This document shows positions 49,271 to 62,019 of a stretch of DNA of 64,000 nt, piece by piece. Origin of the DNA: Chlorops oryzae (taxonomy: Eukaryota > Arthropoda > Insecta > Diptera > Chloropidae); the NCBI GenBank assembly GCA_020466095.1, contig CM035809.1, positions 21,802,139 to 21,866,138 of the forward strand, written 5' to 3'. A program made the position numbers and the translations under genes. The notes beneath the pieces were generated by a model. The model did no database searches, was not told the DNA's origin, and saw nothing but the letters and a program-made list of their open reading frames with translations. Within the stretch, counting starts at the first letter, position 1. Every line of letters begins with the position of its first letter.

Positions 49271-51495
49271 TTTTAACTTATAAGAATCTAGTACACATAT
49301 ATATACTTGTCCACAAAATGTTTTCCTACAATATACAAACATTTTAAAAGACGTACCTACTTTGCTAGTCCATGCTCACTGCCCATTGTAGAAATGTCAA
49401 AAATCATATACAGCCTGATTCTAAATAAATATTCCTCGGGAATATTTTCTCTAGAAATTTTTCCAAGCGAAAATACGAAGTGTTCTGAGCATCAATAACA
49501 GGGAGAATGTGATACAATTTAATTAAATTGTTTTGAAATTCCTGTACCCGTTATATTCACTTCCTCGTCTGTTTAGGATAGGAGGATTTTTTTCAAATCC
49601 CCTGGGGAAAAAATTCCCAGGAATATTTAGAATCGGGGCTGATAAGGAACAAAGAGTTATTTAGTCCTTGATACTATTTTTGGTAGCATGAATTCACGAA
49701 TGGCAACAAGTACAAGGACGATCTTCACATTGTTTTACGACTAGCGCTTGGGCTCTGTGCGTTTTGCCACAAATATTTTTCAATGTTTGATTTACAATTA
49801 AAAATTATTTCGAACACATTTTTACAATTTATTGTTGAATATGTTCGTACTTATTGCTTAATATTTGTTTAAATATTAAAACAGCGTCTTACATTACCAT
49901 AAAAATTATATTAAAAAAAAATATATATATAAAAATTCCATAGACAAGTTTGTATGGTTCTTTTTATACTTATAAAATAAAATTAGGCCTATAGCAAATG
50001 ATCATCATTAATCGCAAAATAGTTCCATTGGATCGGACCAACCCATTAATGATTACTCTATATATTCTTCTATAGGTAATATATTTTGAAAAATTGAAGA
50101 AAAATTTTGTCACGCGGAATTATATCGCACAAAACTAATCACAAAATCTGCACAACTCAAAAATTCGCATTTTTTTGAACATTTGATGAGACTAAAATTC
50201 TACTTTTTTAAATAGATATGTAAGGGATATTATGGGTATGGGTCAAATACCCATTCCCCATTAAATTGCTTCCCCAAATTTTCCCCCGACTGTTTCGTTG
50301 TAGAATTCATCCCACATGTCCGGCAACGGTACGACCTCATGCAAACTAGCAGGTCATGCTATAAACAAAATCATAATCTTCCACACTAGCGTCTTACTAC
50401 GAAGTCTCAGCGTCTTTCGACATCGTCCGTGTGAAGCGTACACTCCCAGCAGGAAAAGTCCCGGTGAAACCATCAATGATTTCAGCATGACATAAGAGCG
50501 GCGACTCCTCCTGTTTCTACACCAACTTTCTAATGAAATTTACACACAAGCGGCATTGGCCGTCATGAGAGGACATGTCACCAGTTGGTCATCGAAATTG
50601 GAGTGAATACCTCCTGTTTCGCAAGAAAATGTCATCGTTCGGGAGTGATACGAAATGAAAATGAAACACGGTTTTGTGTCCAATGTCATTGGATATGCGA
50701 TGAATAACATCTTTTCTCCATGACTATGTCATGGGAATTGCGATGAATAACATTTTTTTCGATGACATTCATGAATCATTATAAATTCTCGATGACAATG
50801 TCATTAGAATTTAGAAGTACTCTAACTTTCCCCTTGACATCATCGGTGAAAACATTAATGATTTTTTCCTTTATGCGAAAAAGTCCGGCTGGGGCTCTTA
50901 TTTCACTAACACACATTTGCTGTCGTAAGCCTCGAAGCACAAGAATTTCGTCGTAGCGTTGCACTTAACTGCAACAAAACATGTTTCGATTGAAAAGCTT
51001 TTTGTTTTACTGCAAAAAAGATTGAGTTATTTTTTCATAAAGAATCGTTTTTATATTTAAAAAATAAAAATTAACAAAAAAAAAAAAAAAAGTAAAATAA
51101 AAAATTGTTAAAATATACTTATTAAATATTGCGGTTATTCGCTCATGTAATCTAATGCGTTTTAAGGTGTGATATTTTTTTTTATAATTTCCTCACCAGT
51201 TTGAAGAACAAACGCAAACTTGAATGTTTCTAATAAACTACTAACATATTTTAGTTTAGACACGCGAAGAATTCTTAGTTCTTTTTATATAAGATATTAA
51301 TAATATACATTTTTATGTGGTAAAATTATTTAAGCCAATAATAATAAACGTATGTATGTACACAGTTAAATCACAATTTCAAAAACTTTCCATATACATA
51401 TGTGTGTGTATAAATGATCTCTATATAACGTTACTATATGTAGGGAATTGCCCAAAAGACTAACACTATTAACTTTTCGTTCATTTTTATTTTGT
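49271..51495. other. Intergenic; one unrecognised open frame
   Basis: On the minus strand, 50779-50963 is open and protein-like (QRYDEILVLRGLRQQ, GLFRIKEKIINVFTDDVKGK). It is preceded by TTTGTTGCAG, a good acceptor, but has no ATG, so it may be a terminal exon or a transposon relic. At 50640-50770 a phrase GATGAATAACAT repeats. Nothing else was recognised. Confidence 0.35.
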
Positions 51496-51534
51496 TAAGG
51501 TTAGGTTAGGCTAACCTAACCTAACCTATTTTGT
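51496..51534. repeat. Palindrome of TTAGG and CCTAA repeats
   Basis: AAGGTTAGGTTAGGC is followed directly by TAACCTAACCTAACCTA. It may be the tails of two SINEs joined tail to tail, or a telomere-like fold-back. Confidence 0.8.
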
Positions 51535-51588
51535 AAACAGTAAACAGTGAGAAATGGATTTTTTTTTTTTTTTTTGGTTTTTTTTCTT

Positions 51589-54500
51589 TCAAACCCAAAA
51601 CGTTGGATCTGTGGCATTTGTTGTACCAGGAGTACCACTTTGATTTACTGTGATAAATTCTGTATTTGGAAGAGCAGCAACACCAATTCCGCCTTCGACT
51701 GGTGTTTGTATAAAAACGGAATCACCTTCTTGGTGTACCGGTCTGTTGATCCCTACTTCATTTATATGTAGATTTGGTGTTGGTGTGGGGGTCAGTGTTA
51801 CAATCGGTTCATAAATTGATTGATGTGGAATTTCGTCATCTTCTCGGAACGAATTACTCAAAATCGGAACTGGAATAGTGTTCGCAGTTGATGTTACATC
51901 AGTTGGCGGAGTTGATATTGCCGCTGGACTATTGGTAATTGGTAATACAGATCTGGCATCACGTAGAATTTGATCGCTAGCTGGTTGCTGACGACGAAAC
52001 AGTCTATTGCAAAAAAAAGAAGACAATTTTGATATAAAAAATAATACGAGCAAGCTTTGGCAAGATATTTACGTACCTCAATATTGGGTAAGACCAAAAT
52101 GACCGTCGATTGTTACTGTTCAATTGATCGGCTAAGTGCGGAGGCAAATTAGGTCGGCGATCGAATGGATTAACACGTCGTGCGTTTTGTGTGGAAGATT
52201 GTTGTTCCAGCAATGCTAAAATAAAAATAATTAGAAAAAAGTTAAAAGTTTCACAAAAATAATTTTTTCTCTTGATGTCACCATTTTCTTCATCAGATGT
52301 TTCGCTTTCTGTCTCACTATTTTCTCCACGCCGTCTACCACGGCCGCTTGAAGCGTTACGATTTGATGTTGGTTGCAATAGTGGTGTTGTAGTCATCATC
52401 TGTTTCGGTATCACTATCCACTATCCACTCTCGATCTGGATTTGCTCGAGTTTCGGCCCGCGTAAAAACCTTACGTTTACATATCGGACAAACTCGTCGA
52501 TTTTCAGTTAGCCATGGATCAATGCAGTGTGTATGATATACTAATGAATTTCAATTAAAATATTTTCAAAATACATAATTTCAAATGTTAAAACAAAAAA
52601 AAAAAAAGGCCTTTTCTAATAACTTACCATGTTTGCAAGGCAGCACTCTCAACTTATCGCCTTCAACATAGTCATCTATGCAAATTACACAAGTTTCTTG
52701 GGTTATATTACCATTTTTCGAATACTTCAAAATTGGTAACTTCTTCAGCATGCATTTCGGCAAACGATTCCTTCTTAAACGCCGCTCCTCACGACAGCAT
52801 TTGTATATCATATAAAACATCTAAATTCAAAAGAAAAAAAAATTATAATAATTTTTTATTTGATTGCAGAAAGATAAGAAAATAAATTAAAATTTTAATT
52901 CACCATTATCAGAAAGCAGAGTCCAATCATTATGGAGAAGGGAAGAATCAGTTGTGTATTGATATTGAATGGCGTCTCATCATTTATCGCAATAATGATA
53001 TCATCGGTATAGAAGGATCTTAAACTTATGCCTGCGTTCAGACCAACGAAAAATGACGGAATTTGTATGCCTGTTGAATTTGATGCAGACATTGTTTCTA
53101 AATATGGAAGTAGAACAAAAATATTGCATTTTTTAATTGCTTTGAAATAATGCAAACGAGGAATGCAAAAGAAAAATTTCTGATCTCATATTTTATAATA
53201 TTCAATTAATATTGCTTTTTCTAATTGCTGAATGAAAGTAAAAAAAAAAGTTTTGAATGCTGAGAAGCTCAGCTTAGGATTTAAAAAATTGAATTCAAAA
53301 TTACCCAAATCATCGCTTTTATCATTGTAGACTATGACTGCATCATAGGTAGCGGCTTGCGCATTTCGAACTTTTAACTCAAAAGAGCATCCACCTCTGT
53401 AAGGGAAGAAATTTTCATTTAAATGGGGTTTCCAAGATATGTATTTCCTACGATGAATCGAAATATGAGATGAAACAAAAATTATTTCAATTTCGCGAAT
53501 ATGTATATAATGAAAAGCTTCAATAAATTTTTGGCGGAACTCGAAGATTTTCTAACTAAAATTAAATTCAAGTTCAACTGAAGCTTAAAACTAATTTTAA
53601 AATACTTAAACTTGAAAACAATTATCTTTGAATCAATTTGTATAAAACAAGTTTTACATAATTAATCTATCCGAAAATCTGCAACAATTCGCCATATACA
53701 GGGTGTTCCGTTTGTGCTTGCACTTGCTAACTTGACACGAAAAAAAGGACCTCCTCATAAAAATGGCATCCCTTGAGGAATGTTTTTTTTTTCGAAACGG
53801 CACATGATAGCACAAACTGGGCACATTACAGCACAATATTTTTTTTGGGGAAATTCGAAAAAGTGCAAGCTAACTTGACACGAAAAAAAAGGACCTCCTC
53901 ATAAAAATGGCATCCCTTGAGGAATGTTTTTTTTTTCGAAACGGCACATGATAGCACAAACTGGGCACATTACAGCACAATATTTTTTTTGGGAAATTCG
54001 AAAAAGTGCAAGCTAACTTGACACGAAAAAAAAGGACCTCCTCATAAAAATGGCATCCCTTGAGGAATTTTTTTTTTTCGAAACGGCACATGATAGCACA
54101 AACTGGGCACATTACAGCACAATAATTTTTTTGGGAAATTCGAAAAAGTGCAAGCTAACTTGACACGAAAAAAAGGACCTCCTCAAAAAATGGCATCCCT
54201 TGAGGAATTTTTTTTTTTCGAAACGCACATGATAGCAAAACTGGGCACATACAGCACAATATTTTTTGGAAATTCGAAAAAGTGCAAGCTAACTTGATGC
54301 ACATCCATAACATCCCAAATTTTTTTTTATTAAAAATGATGAGACAAATGGTACAATTCTAAATAAATTTTTTTAAATTGAAAAATTCAATACTACATGA
54401 ACACTCTCAATTATTAGCAACCAATTTTGAATTTTGAATTTTTATCTGGATACATATCTCTGTTTGGTGGACTTATAGGGTCGCAGGCTTTTCTATCATG

Positions 54501-54810
54501 CGCATCTACGGCGAATACTTTAAGCCCACCTTGAGGCAAACCAGGTCCGAATGTTGCAGGAATATCATTAAAATCTTCGATAAGCTATTTTTAAGAAAAA
54601 AATAGAAGAAAAAAAACTGTTAGGAATTTTACAAAAATCTTAAGAAAAAATATGTTAACTTACCATACTGTTAACGCGTCTATACACTAAAATATGTGCC
54701 TCGCCATCCTTTGGTAAGAAAAGGCATAGGCCCAATATAAAAAACTCCAATGCAGCCCATTTCGGTCTTGTCTGCGACGTCAATTTCCCAAACAGTGATG
54801 GGAACGTCAT
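51589..54810 (-). CDS. gzl: PA-TM-RING E3 ubiquitin ligase, godzilla/RNF13 type
   Basis: Minus-strand exons: 54664-54810, about 54440-54584 (donor uncertain), 53305-53396, 52904-53097, 52628-52820, 52282-52540, 52077-52214 and 51589-52003. Together about 525 residues. This family ubiquitinates cargo on endosomes. Features in order are a signal peptide ([13 protein letters not shown]), the luminal PA domain ([41 protein letters not shown]), a membrane span ([16 protein letters not shown]), then a RING-H2 split between two exons ([29 protein letters not shown]). An acidic stretch and TTPLL follow, as in RNF13, then a long disordered tail. One extra base in GATGATGACT near 52398 shifts the frame; exon length and phases agree with a +1 error. 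The intron between 53396 and 54440 holds a 143-bp tandem repeat. A connecting short exon there may have been missed. Confidence 0.9.
53695..54297. repeat. Tandem repeat of about 143 bp, four copies, behind a transposon end
   Basis: It begins with TATACAGGGTGTTCCGTTTG (identical to 20346-20365). Four units each start CTTGACACGAAAAAAAGGAC at 53731, 53874, 54017 and 54159 and end AAGTGCAAGCTAA. Units shorten slightly to the right. It lies inside a godzilla intron. Confidence 0.9.
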
Positions 54811-55160
54811 GTTTATTTTGCTTCCTGATGCAAAATTTTACTATTCTTGACAATTACTGCAAGTTATTACAATGCTTTTTGTTGCTTTTTGCCAAAGCAA
54901 GCAACAAAAAAAGTAACAACAATTTAATAATTGCTGCTGCTCTGTAGAGTGCAACATATGAATTTTTGAGATTATTTTATTTCGATAATTAGGAAAGATA
55001 CACAATTGATGATAATGTTGATAGTTATCGCAGTGGTCTGAAGCGAAGTCTGAAATATGCAATAACGATATAAATTAGAAATAATCAAATAAAGTGAAAC
55101 ATTTTAATATTATTTGAAACGAAAAGTGACATAATAATAATTATAATAAAAAAATAACAA
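54811..55160. other. Upstream flank of godzilla
   Basis: AT-rich sequence with TTATCGCAGTGG and AGTTATCG words. It should include the godzilla promoter. No TATA box could be assigned. Confidence 0.4.
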
Positions 55161-55410
55161 GGTGGGACGTTGGAGAGCCTCAGCTCCCATCAAGTGACTG
55201 TTTTATAACAATACAGCCAGGCGAAACAATTGAATTGAAGGATTAGCCGAAGGAGACCACAGCAAGCATTGGACCCTTTTTCGTCAATCAAGGGCGAAAG
55301 CCCTACATAAGGCCTCCGTCTTTTTAGTGAGTCTGTGTACGCTGACTGACGTCTGTCATCATGCTTCCCCTTTGGGACCAAAAACGGTAATAGCCGTTCT
55401 CCGTCCCACA
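55161..55410. mobile_element. Possible inverted-repeat element (GTGGGACG ends)
   Basis: GGTGGGACGTTGGAGA at the left and TTCTCCGTCCCAC at the right are imperfect inverses. The interior is GC-richer than the surroundings and non-coding. The target duplication is not clear. Confidence 0.4.
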
Positions 55411-56039
55411 GAACTCAAGTCGAGCAAGTCAGTACCAAACTGTCGCCGCGTTAAATTGCAGCAATCCTAGCCATGCAAGTGGCATAGTGGAATTATCTTT
55501 TAATCACATAATATGCGTAATGTCACGTAGACCTAAGAGTTTTGAGTTACCCAGATCGGAATGAAACAACCCAGTAGGAAGAGTAGGTCATATTAAATGT
55601 GTAAATGTATTAAATGCTATCGTCAATGACTAAGGGTATTCAGTTAAATTTGAGATAAAAACTTTTCTATACAATTTATAAGATATAAGATCGTGTTTTT
55701 GAAGTCACTGATGATGATGTGGAAAATCTCTTATAACTTCTTTATTTTTCAACTGATTTGGAAGAAATTTAGTTTTTTATATACGCTAAATATATGTTTA
55801 TCATTTTTAGTTACTGAAAAAATTAAAAAAATTTTTTAGTACATTAAAAGTTAAAATGAAATTTTGAAAATTTTAAAAAAAACCCAAAAAAGTCAACTTT
55901 TTGCAAGTTCAAATGCCTATAGCTCAAAAACTAAGACACCGATTGTAACAAATGATATATCGTTGCAAAGGGAAAGATTTCTGCTTCATACTGATAAAAT
56001 TTATTTCATTTAAGCGAGCCGTATTGGAGTTATTTGGCA

Positions 56040-56710
56040 AAATCTCGTAAATTAACAAAAAAAAAAAAACACGTTTTTTGCGCATATCTCAAAAACTATT
56101 CTTTGAAAAAAAAAATGGATGACATTTTCGTGATCAGCGACCCCAATTTAGTCTAAAAACCATCATTTCGTCTCTGCTCTCGCGAAAGTCTTAAATTCTG
56201 TAAACTAGTGTTATTGTAACGTTCCCAGCAATCTTTAACCGCTTAACGCTCCTTGACCATAAGTGCAATCAAAAATAATTTAAGCATCGAATTGTAGGTC
56301 CAGTTATTTCTAAAAGAAGGTTTTAAAAAAAATTAGTGTTTTCATTTAGGGTATTCCCTTATAAGGAAAGTTAAATCTAAAGGCAAAATTTCTAAATTAA
56401 CATTAAAATAACACGATGTTTTGCGCATAATTTCAAGAAACTATTGTTTCGTAAGATAAGAAATTCGGATCGACATTGGTTACGTTGATCATGCGACAAT
56501 TTATCTACTCATTTCGTCACTGCTACATCGATCCGAAAGTCTCTAAGATTCGATGTAAATAAGATTAGTGAAGTTCCCAGCTCATTCTCTTAACGCTTAA
56601 GTCCTTGACCATAAGTGCAGATTAGAAAATTATATTTAATGCAGCTCGATATTGTAATCAGTTATTTAAAAGAAGCGAATGTTTAAAAAAAAATTAGGTT
56701 TTCATTTAGG
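56040..56710. repeat. Imperfect tandem duplication, period about 330 bp, indel-rich
   Basis: TTTTGCGCATA...AAACTATT, CATTTCGTC, CTTGACCATAAGTGCA and TTTTCATTTAGG recur in the same order from about 56080 and about 56420, with many gaps between. The style is the same as the other noisy doublets in this window. Confidence 0.7.
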
Positions 56711-58117
56711 TGAGCTATTGCCACTTAAAAGTGCAAAGATTGAAAATCGTAAAAGTGTAAAATTTTTCATACAAAATTTCGTTCATTAATTTCTAAGCCT
56801 TCTTGATTTACGATTTTTCGAAGTTTTCGACGCAAATACACGTTTAAGGGAAGACCCCTATTGTGTTTCGTCAAGTTTGCATGTAAAAAAAACGGACGTA
56901 TGTGTAACGTTATTAGTACTAGTAGTCAGCGGAGCCACCACAACACTAGCGATTTCACTAATCACTGGGTGTCGGGGATCGGTCCCTTTCCTATCCAAGA
57001 CGCTGGCGAATTTAACATTACGATCTCATTGCCGGGGACAGGTCGTCCTTTTATACATACGTATGTATGAAAATTGCCCATATATTTAGTGGGGTAGTGT
57101 ACAAACTAGTCCAAATAAAGACCATAGGAACAGGAATAGTCATAAGGGCGATTTAATGTGAATATTTTGATAAGATTCTAAAGACAATCTACAAATAGAG
57201 AACTTGGCACACAATTAAAACTGCTCGCATTTCGTGATATGATACGCCAATATTTTCATGTAATTTATAAGAATGCGTGTGTGGTGTCGAGAACAGTTGG
57301 TCTTCCGGTGAAAATGTATATTTGTGTCAAGCACAACAGAAAATTTATTTTATTTGCAAATATTATTTTTGATCGTTATTTTATTAGCTGAACATAATAC
57401 GTACGAAAAGTAATTTTAGGTTACTCATAACGTTTGCGATAAGCGTTGCTTTAAATAGTTATTGTGAAAAATACTGTTTTCAAAGACAGAAACTAAAACA
57501 CTTGTATTCCACCCCCTTTCCACCTTTCCGCGTTCAAAAGCTTTTCTAATCGAATTCGATCTTTGACAAAGCCACACAGAAAAATAGAAATGAAAATCAT
57601 TTTTATTCGAAGATTTTAGTTCTCAATAGTTCAATCCTTTTTGTTGATTATTGGGTGTTTTCTTTTGTCCGCATTTTCTTTGCTTAATTGAATTAGAATT
57701 ACGCATAATCGCAAAAGAATACAACAAAAACAAGTATACATTTATTTTGGAAAAATCCGACGTTATTTTCCAATACTTAAAATATTTAACATACCACCAC
57801 TAGTCGCTGGTTCTCACTTTTCTTAAATACTCTTTTTCAACTTTCGCACGATTTTGCAAAGAACTTTAGCTTAATGTTTTTGCGTTCTTGCTTGCCATTT
57901 TCTTTTATTTTTTATTTCGCCTAACTTCAATCAAAAAGAAACTGAGGATGACAGCAAGAGAGAGAGAGATACAACTTGACGTAACATCGATATGATATCA
58001 ATCTATCGATGCTCGATGTTTTTCGTTGGCACAATAGTAGTATTCAAGCAGGTACACAAAATTCGCGCCCTAGGAAATTTCGCGAGCGCGCAAATTATTT
58101 TGTATGAAAAATAAGCC

Positions 58118-58200
58118 ATTTACATGTTAAGACATTTCGATAATGAAACACACTTTTTTGGGCTAAGGACTGTACGGTATGTGGTATGGAGCGCTTTTCT
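58118..58200. mobile_element. Partial MITE, ACGCTATTTACACGTTAAGA family
   Basis: CATTTACATGTTAAGACATT and TCGATAATGAAACACACTTT match one arm of the family at 42515 and 62335. The interior GGTATGGAGCGCTTTT is the inverse of sequence inside the 62335 copy. Confidence 0.65.
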
Positions 58201-59041
58201 CATCATTTCCCCCTGCCCTCCCTTCTTCCCAGTAAATACATTTGTTATTACTAATAGCACCATTTCATAATGCGTGCGTAATCGTTTTCGACACCTCCTC
58301 CACCACCCTTTTCATGCTAGCGTAAATTTCAATGGAATTTCAGCTACTAATGCTGACGCACAGAGTGATGTAATAGGACCTATTTCTCTCTTCCCCTAGA
58401 TAATCTTGACAAAAATTTGTAATTCAAGCATATTTGATCGAATATTCTTGAGGACGATGTAAATTGCTTTACAATAATGTATTCCGTCATACACGAATTT
58501 TGAACTACTGTGTACATCAATCAAAATTGCTCCTAATTATATTCAGACAAGTTCATGAATCACTTCCAATCGAAAATAAGCGCAGAAATTATGCATTTCG
58601 ATTATTGAATCGCAGAATAACATTTATTGCAAGAATTGATCTTCTATACACAATTACAGATATCATTCGAAATTCTACTATTTTGCCGAAATTAATTTTT
58701 ACACGCTTTGCTAAGGATTCGTTCAAATGCAATGATTGTTTAAAAATTTCCACTTAAACTTATGTGACCTCAGTGTTAGAATCTAGACGTAAAAATATAG
58801 ACGAAAATTCTAATTAAGGATGTTCCCATGCCAACCGATTTTACGCCACCTGTGATCAAAGTGGTCGAATCGTCCTTCGTCAAGAAACATGTCAAATATT
58901 TGTATCGCAATTTTTGACACAGTTTTACTTGAGGGTCTTCAACATCAGTCAAAATTCACGGTAATATGTCCGATTGACGTAAATGAAGGACCATAATATA
59001 AAAATGAATATTTTGGTAACAATTCAAGTGACTCTTGTGCT

Positions 59042-59557
59042 ATGTTCAGACGGCAACCTGATTTAAGTAATTCGGCCACCATTCGTAGTTCACAGTCGAA
59101 TCACGTTGTGAATCACGTAGTACGCCATACAAAATTTGACAAGCCGAATTACCTCATTCGAACGTAATTCAGTTTGAATTACGATCCGAATTACGATAAA
59201 ATCAGTGTCTTCCCTAATTTTTATCGGAATTTATCGAAACCAGAAGAAGGAATCAGCAAGAAAAGAAATACTCCCAGCCGGAATTTAATGCATTCCAATG
59301 TCGTTCTAGTAAAAAAAATCATGAAAACAAGAGCTGGCTACAACAGACCCTTCTTCACAAGAAATTTTCATGGTCAAAAGAATTTTTTACTTATATTGAG
59401 ACAGTTTCATTACGTTGGAATTGGTGAATTTTCCGACTGGGCTGTTGCTTTTCACACAAAACGTCAAAAACGAATTACGAATCTCTCATCTGAACGGGTT
59501 AATTCGGATTTGTAATTCATGGAGCCAATTACTTAATTCATAATGCCGTCTGAACAT
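59042..59557. mobile_element. Inverted-repeat element with ATGTTCAGACGGCA ends
   Basis: ATGTTCAGACGGCA at the left and TGCCGTCTGAACAT at the right are perfect inverses. AATTCG-rich sub-terminal sequence (GTAATTCGGC, CGAATTACC) also pairs. 516 bp. The 113-residue open frame inside is not protein-like. It sits just upstream of the Slu7 promoter. Confidence 0.8.
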
Positions 59558-59636
59558 GACGATAGCATCGAAAAAGTTTTGTAATCGAGTTTTTTCTACG
59601 TCTGATCGGGAAGTTATCAGAAGCATCGAACATCCA

Positions 59637-59658
59637 TATATCGATATCATATCGATGT
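59637..59658 (+). promoter_or_regulatory. Two DRE-type elements upstream of Slu7
   Basis: ATATCGATATCATATCGATG lies about 70-90 bases before the Slu7 ATG. Paired TATCGATA-like sites are typical DREF targets in housekeeping promoters of flies. The role is inferred from sequence and position. Confidence 0.6.
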
Positions 59659-59728
59659 TTTGTCCACCACTAATTTATTTCGTTTTGGCTGAGTTAATTT
59701 AATTTTCATTAAAAATGAGCGCAATACT

Positions 59729-61970
59729 ATGCGAACTCCAGTTTCGCAAATGATACATAACAAAGAAACAAGCGATGAAGAACCAAAGAAAAAATCACGC
59801 GAAGATTGGCGCAAAGCAAAGGAACTTGAAGAAGTAAGTCTAACCTGCATTAGATCAGCTGGAATCTTTATTTTTGTTTTGCATTAACATGTAGGCACGG
59901 AAAGCTGGTACTGCTCCAGCTGCAGTCGACGAAGAGGGCCGAGACATCAATCCACACATTCCGCAATATATTTCGAATGCACCGTGGTACTACGGATCGC
60001 AAGGACCGACATTAAAGCACCAACGTCCACAAAGATCAGAGGAGCAAGGAGAACTTGAGAGACGTGCCCCCAAGGGCTTGGACGTAACCAAAGTGGTTAC
60101 GAAATATCGGAAAGGTGCTTGTGAGAACTGTGGCGCAATAACGCACAAAAAGAAAGATTGTCTGGAGCGACCACGCAAGATTCAAGCAAAATTCGCGCAA
60201 TCGATTGTAGTGCATGATGAGCATATTGTAAATAGCGAGTCGAAGAATTACGATGAGAAACGCGATCGTTGGAGTTCATACGATCCGGCAAATCATCGTG
60301 AAATTGTAGAGGAATTCGAGAAGGTCGAAGAAGCCAAACGACAATTGAAAGCCGAAAAGTTAAAGAATGGTGGGTCTTTTATATGTGAATGCATTGATAG
60401 TGTGATAAAAATTTTAATAATATTTGTTTTTATTATAGAACCCGATACTGAAATTCCTGACGACGACGGCGACGAGGACAAATATGTGGACGAAGTTGAT
60501 ATGCCTGGCACGAAAGTTGATTCCAAGCAACGTATTACCGTACGAAATTTGCGCATTCGCGAAGATACTGCAAAGTATCTACGTAATTTGGATCCCAATT
60601 CGGCATACTATGATCCAAAGACTCGTTCAATGCGTGATAATCCTAATCCACAAGTTGCGTCAGAAGAGTAAGTTCCCACGGAAATGGGTCTTAAAACTGT
60701 TAATAATTAAATGTTCTTTTCTTTTGTAGAGCTGAGTTCGCGGGCGAAAACTTTGTTCGATTTTCTGGTGACACCACTAAACATGCAACTGCACAATTAT
60801 TTGCTTGGGAAGCACTTCATAAGGGAGTTGATGTTCATTTGTTAGCTGAACCGACAAAATTGGAATTACTCCAAAAGGAGTATGAGAAAAAGAAGGAGCA
60901 ATTCAAATCGAGTGTGAGTTAAATAAATTTAACGTTTACATTATGGTAGCAGTACTGCAACTTCCAGTTCCCAAAAGTTAAAATAATTATAGTTTATCTA
61001 TCCAAACGTGCCTTTTCCTATATACAATTTGTTATAGACTTGATATATTTGTAGCCTTTCCATTGTAAATGAAAAAATTAACTTTAATGATATTTTTTCC
61101 ATCATTTAGACGAAAGATCAAATTGTTGAAAAATATGGCGGAGAAGAACATTTAAAAGTCCCGCCAAAGAGTCTGCTTTTGGCACAATCGGAGGATTACG
61201 TTGAATATTCTCGCAGTGGCAAGATTATAAAAGGAATTGAAAAATCTAATGCCCGGAGTATCTATGAAGAGGATGTGTACATAAATAACCACACCACTGT
61301 CTGGGGAAGCTATTGGAATGGTGGGCGCTGGGGCTACAAATGTTGCAAATCTTTTATAAAGGTATGTTTCAATTAAAAAAAATTAAAAAAACTAATAAAT
61401 ATTAATCGATTTTCTGTAACATGACCGATATTTTAGAACTCCTATTGTGTCGGTATGAAAGATCCCGAATCATTGAATGAAGTTGCTACGGAAGATAATC
61501 CAGTGCTGGAAATTGAAAAACCTACTAATGCTAAGCCGTCTGCAGCATCTAGAAAAACGTCACCTTCTTCATCTTCATCATCATCATCATCGTCTTCGTC
61601 ATCCTCATCCTCTTCAGATTCATCGTCTTCTTCGTCTTCATCTTCATCATCATCTTCAACTTCTTCATCTTCATCGTCGTCGGAGCAAGAGTCCGAATCT
61701 AAAAAGAGCCGGCAAAAATCAAAGAAAAAAGTCAAGAAGCTTACCAAAAAGAAGAATAAACAGCCTGCAGCTCAAAAGCAAGATGAAGTTAAGGAACAAA
61801 GCGAAAAAGAAGCTCTAAAACAGGAAAATGATCCTTCGGAAGAAATTACTGATGAACGTAAACGAAAATATAATAGTATGTATGATGTGAAAGCTCCAAC
61901 GGAAGAGGAAATCGAAGAGTGGCAACGGAAAAGACAACGGGCAGAAGATCCAATGTTACAATTTATTTAA
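59729..61970 (+). CDS. Slu7: Pre-mRNA splicing factor Slu7
   Basis: Six exons: 59729-59833, 59895-60369, 60439-60667, 60730-60913, 61110-61361 and 61437-61970. They give 592 residues with all phases consistent. Slu7 acts in the second catalytic step of splicing, in choice of the 3' splice site. [33 protein letters not shown], the CCHC zinc knuckle [36 protein letters not shown] and [15 protein letters not shown] are diagnostic. The C-terminus has a long poly-Ser run (from about 61564), a basic KK stretch and the end [19 protein letters not shown] start at the ATG at 59729. An earlier ATG at 59715 is out of frame; one missing A there would make MSANTMRTPV, so an indel at 59721-59724 is possible. 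Confidence 0.95.
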
Positions 61971-62019
61971 ACCTTTTCGAATGTTTTATTGATTAGTCAT
62001 CATTTAAGTAGAGTTAAAA

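Larger units (their letters stand above)
55411..59041. other. Intergenic between godzilla and Slu7
   Basis: About 3.6 kb without a supported gene. It holds an indel-rich duplication (56040-56710), a CGATA cluster (57983-58018) and a partial MITE (58118-58200). The plus-strand frame at 58464-58757 has no recognisable features. Confidence 0.4.

Noticed and set aside
53654..54112. Minus-strand frames repeating [18 protein letters not shown] peptides
   Set aside because: By-product of the 143-bp tandem repeat.
59174..59515. 113-codon plus-strand frame
   Set aside because: Lies wholly inside an inverted-repeat element and has no recognisable protein features.
59715..59751. Slu7 start at the first ATG
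   Set aside because: That frame stops after 12 codons; the ATG at 59729 is in frame with the conserved protein.
61442..61818. Acidic minus-strand and His/Leu-rich plus-strand frames at the 3' end of Slu7
   Set aside because: Shadows of the Slu7 poly-Ser codons in other frames.
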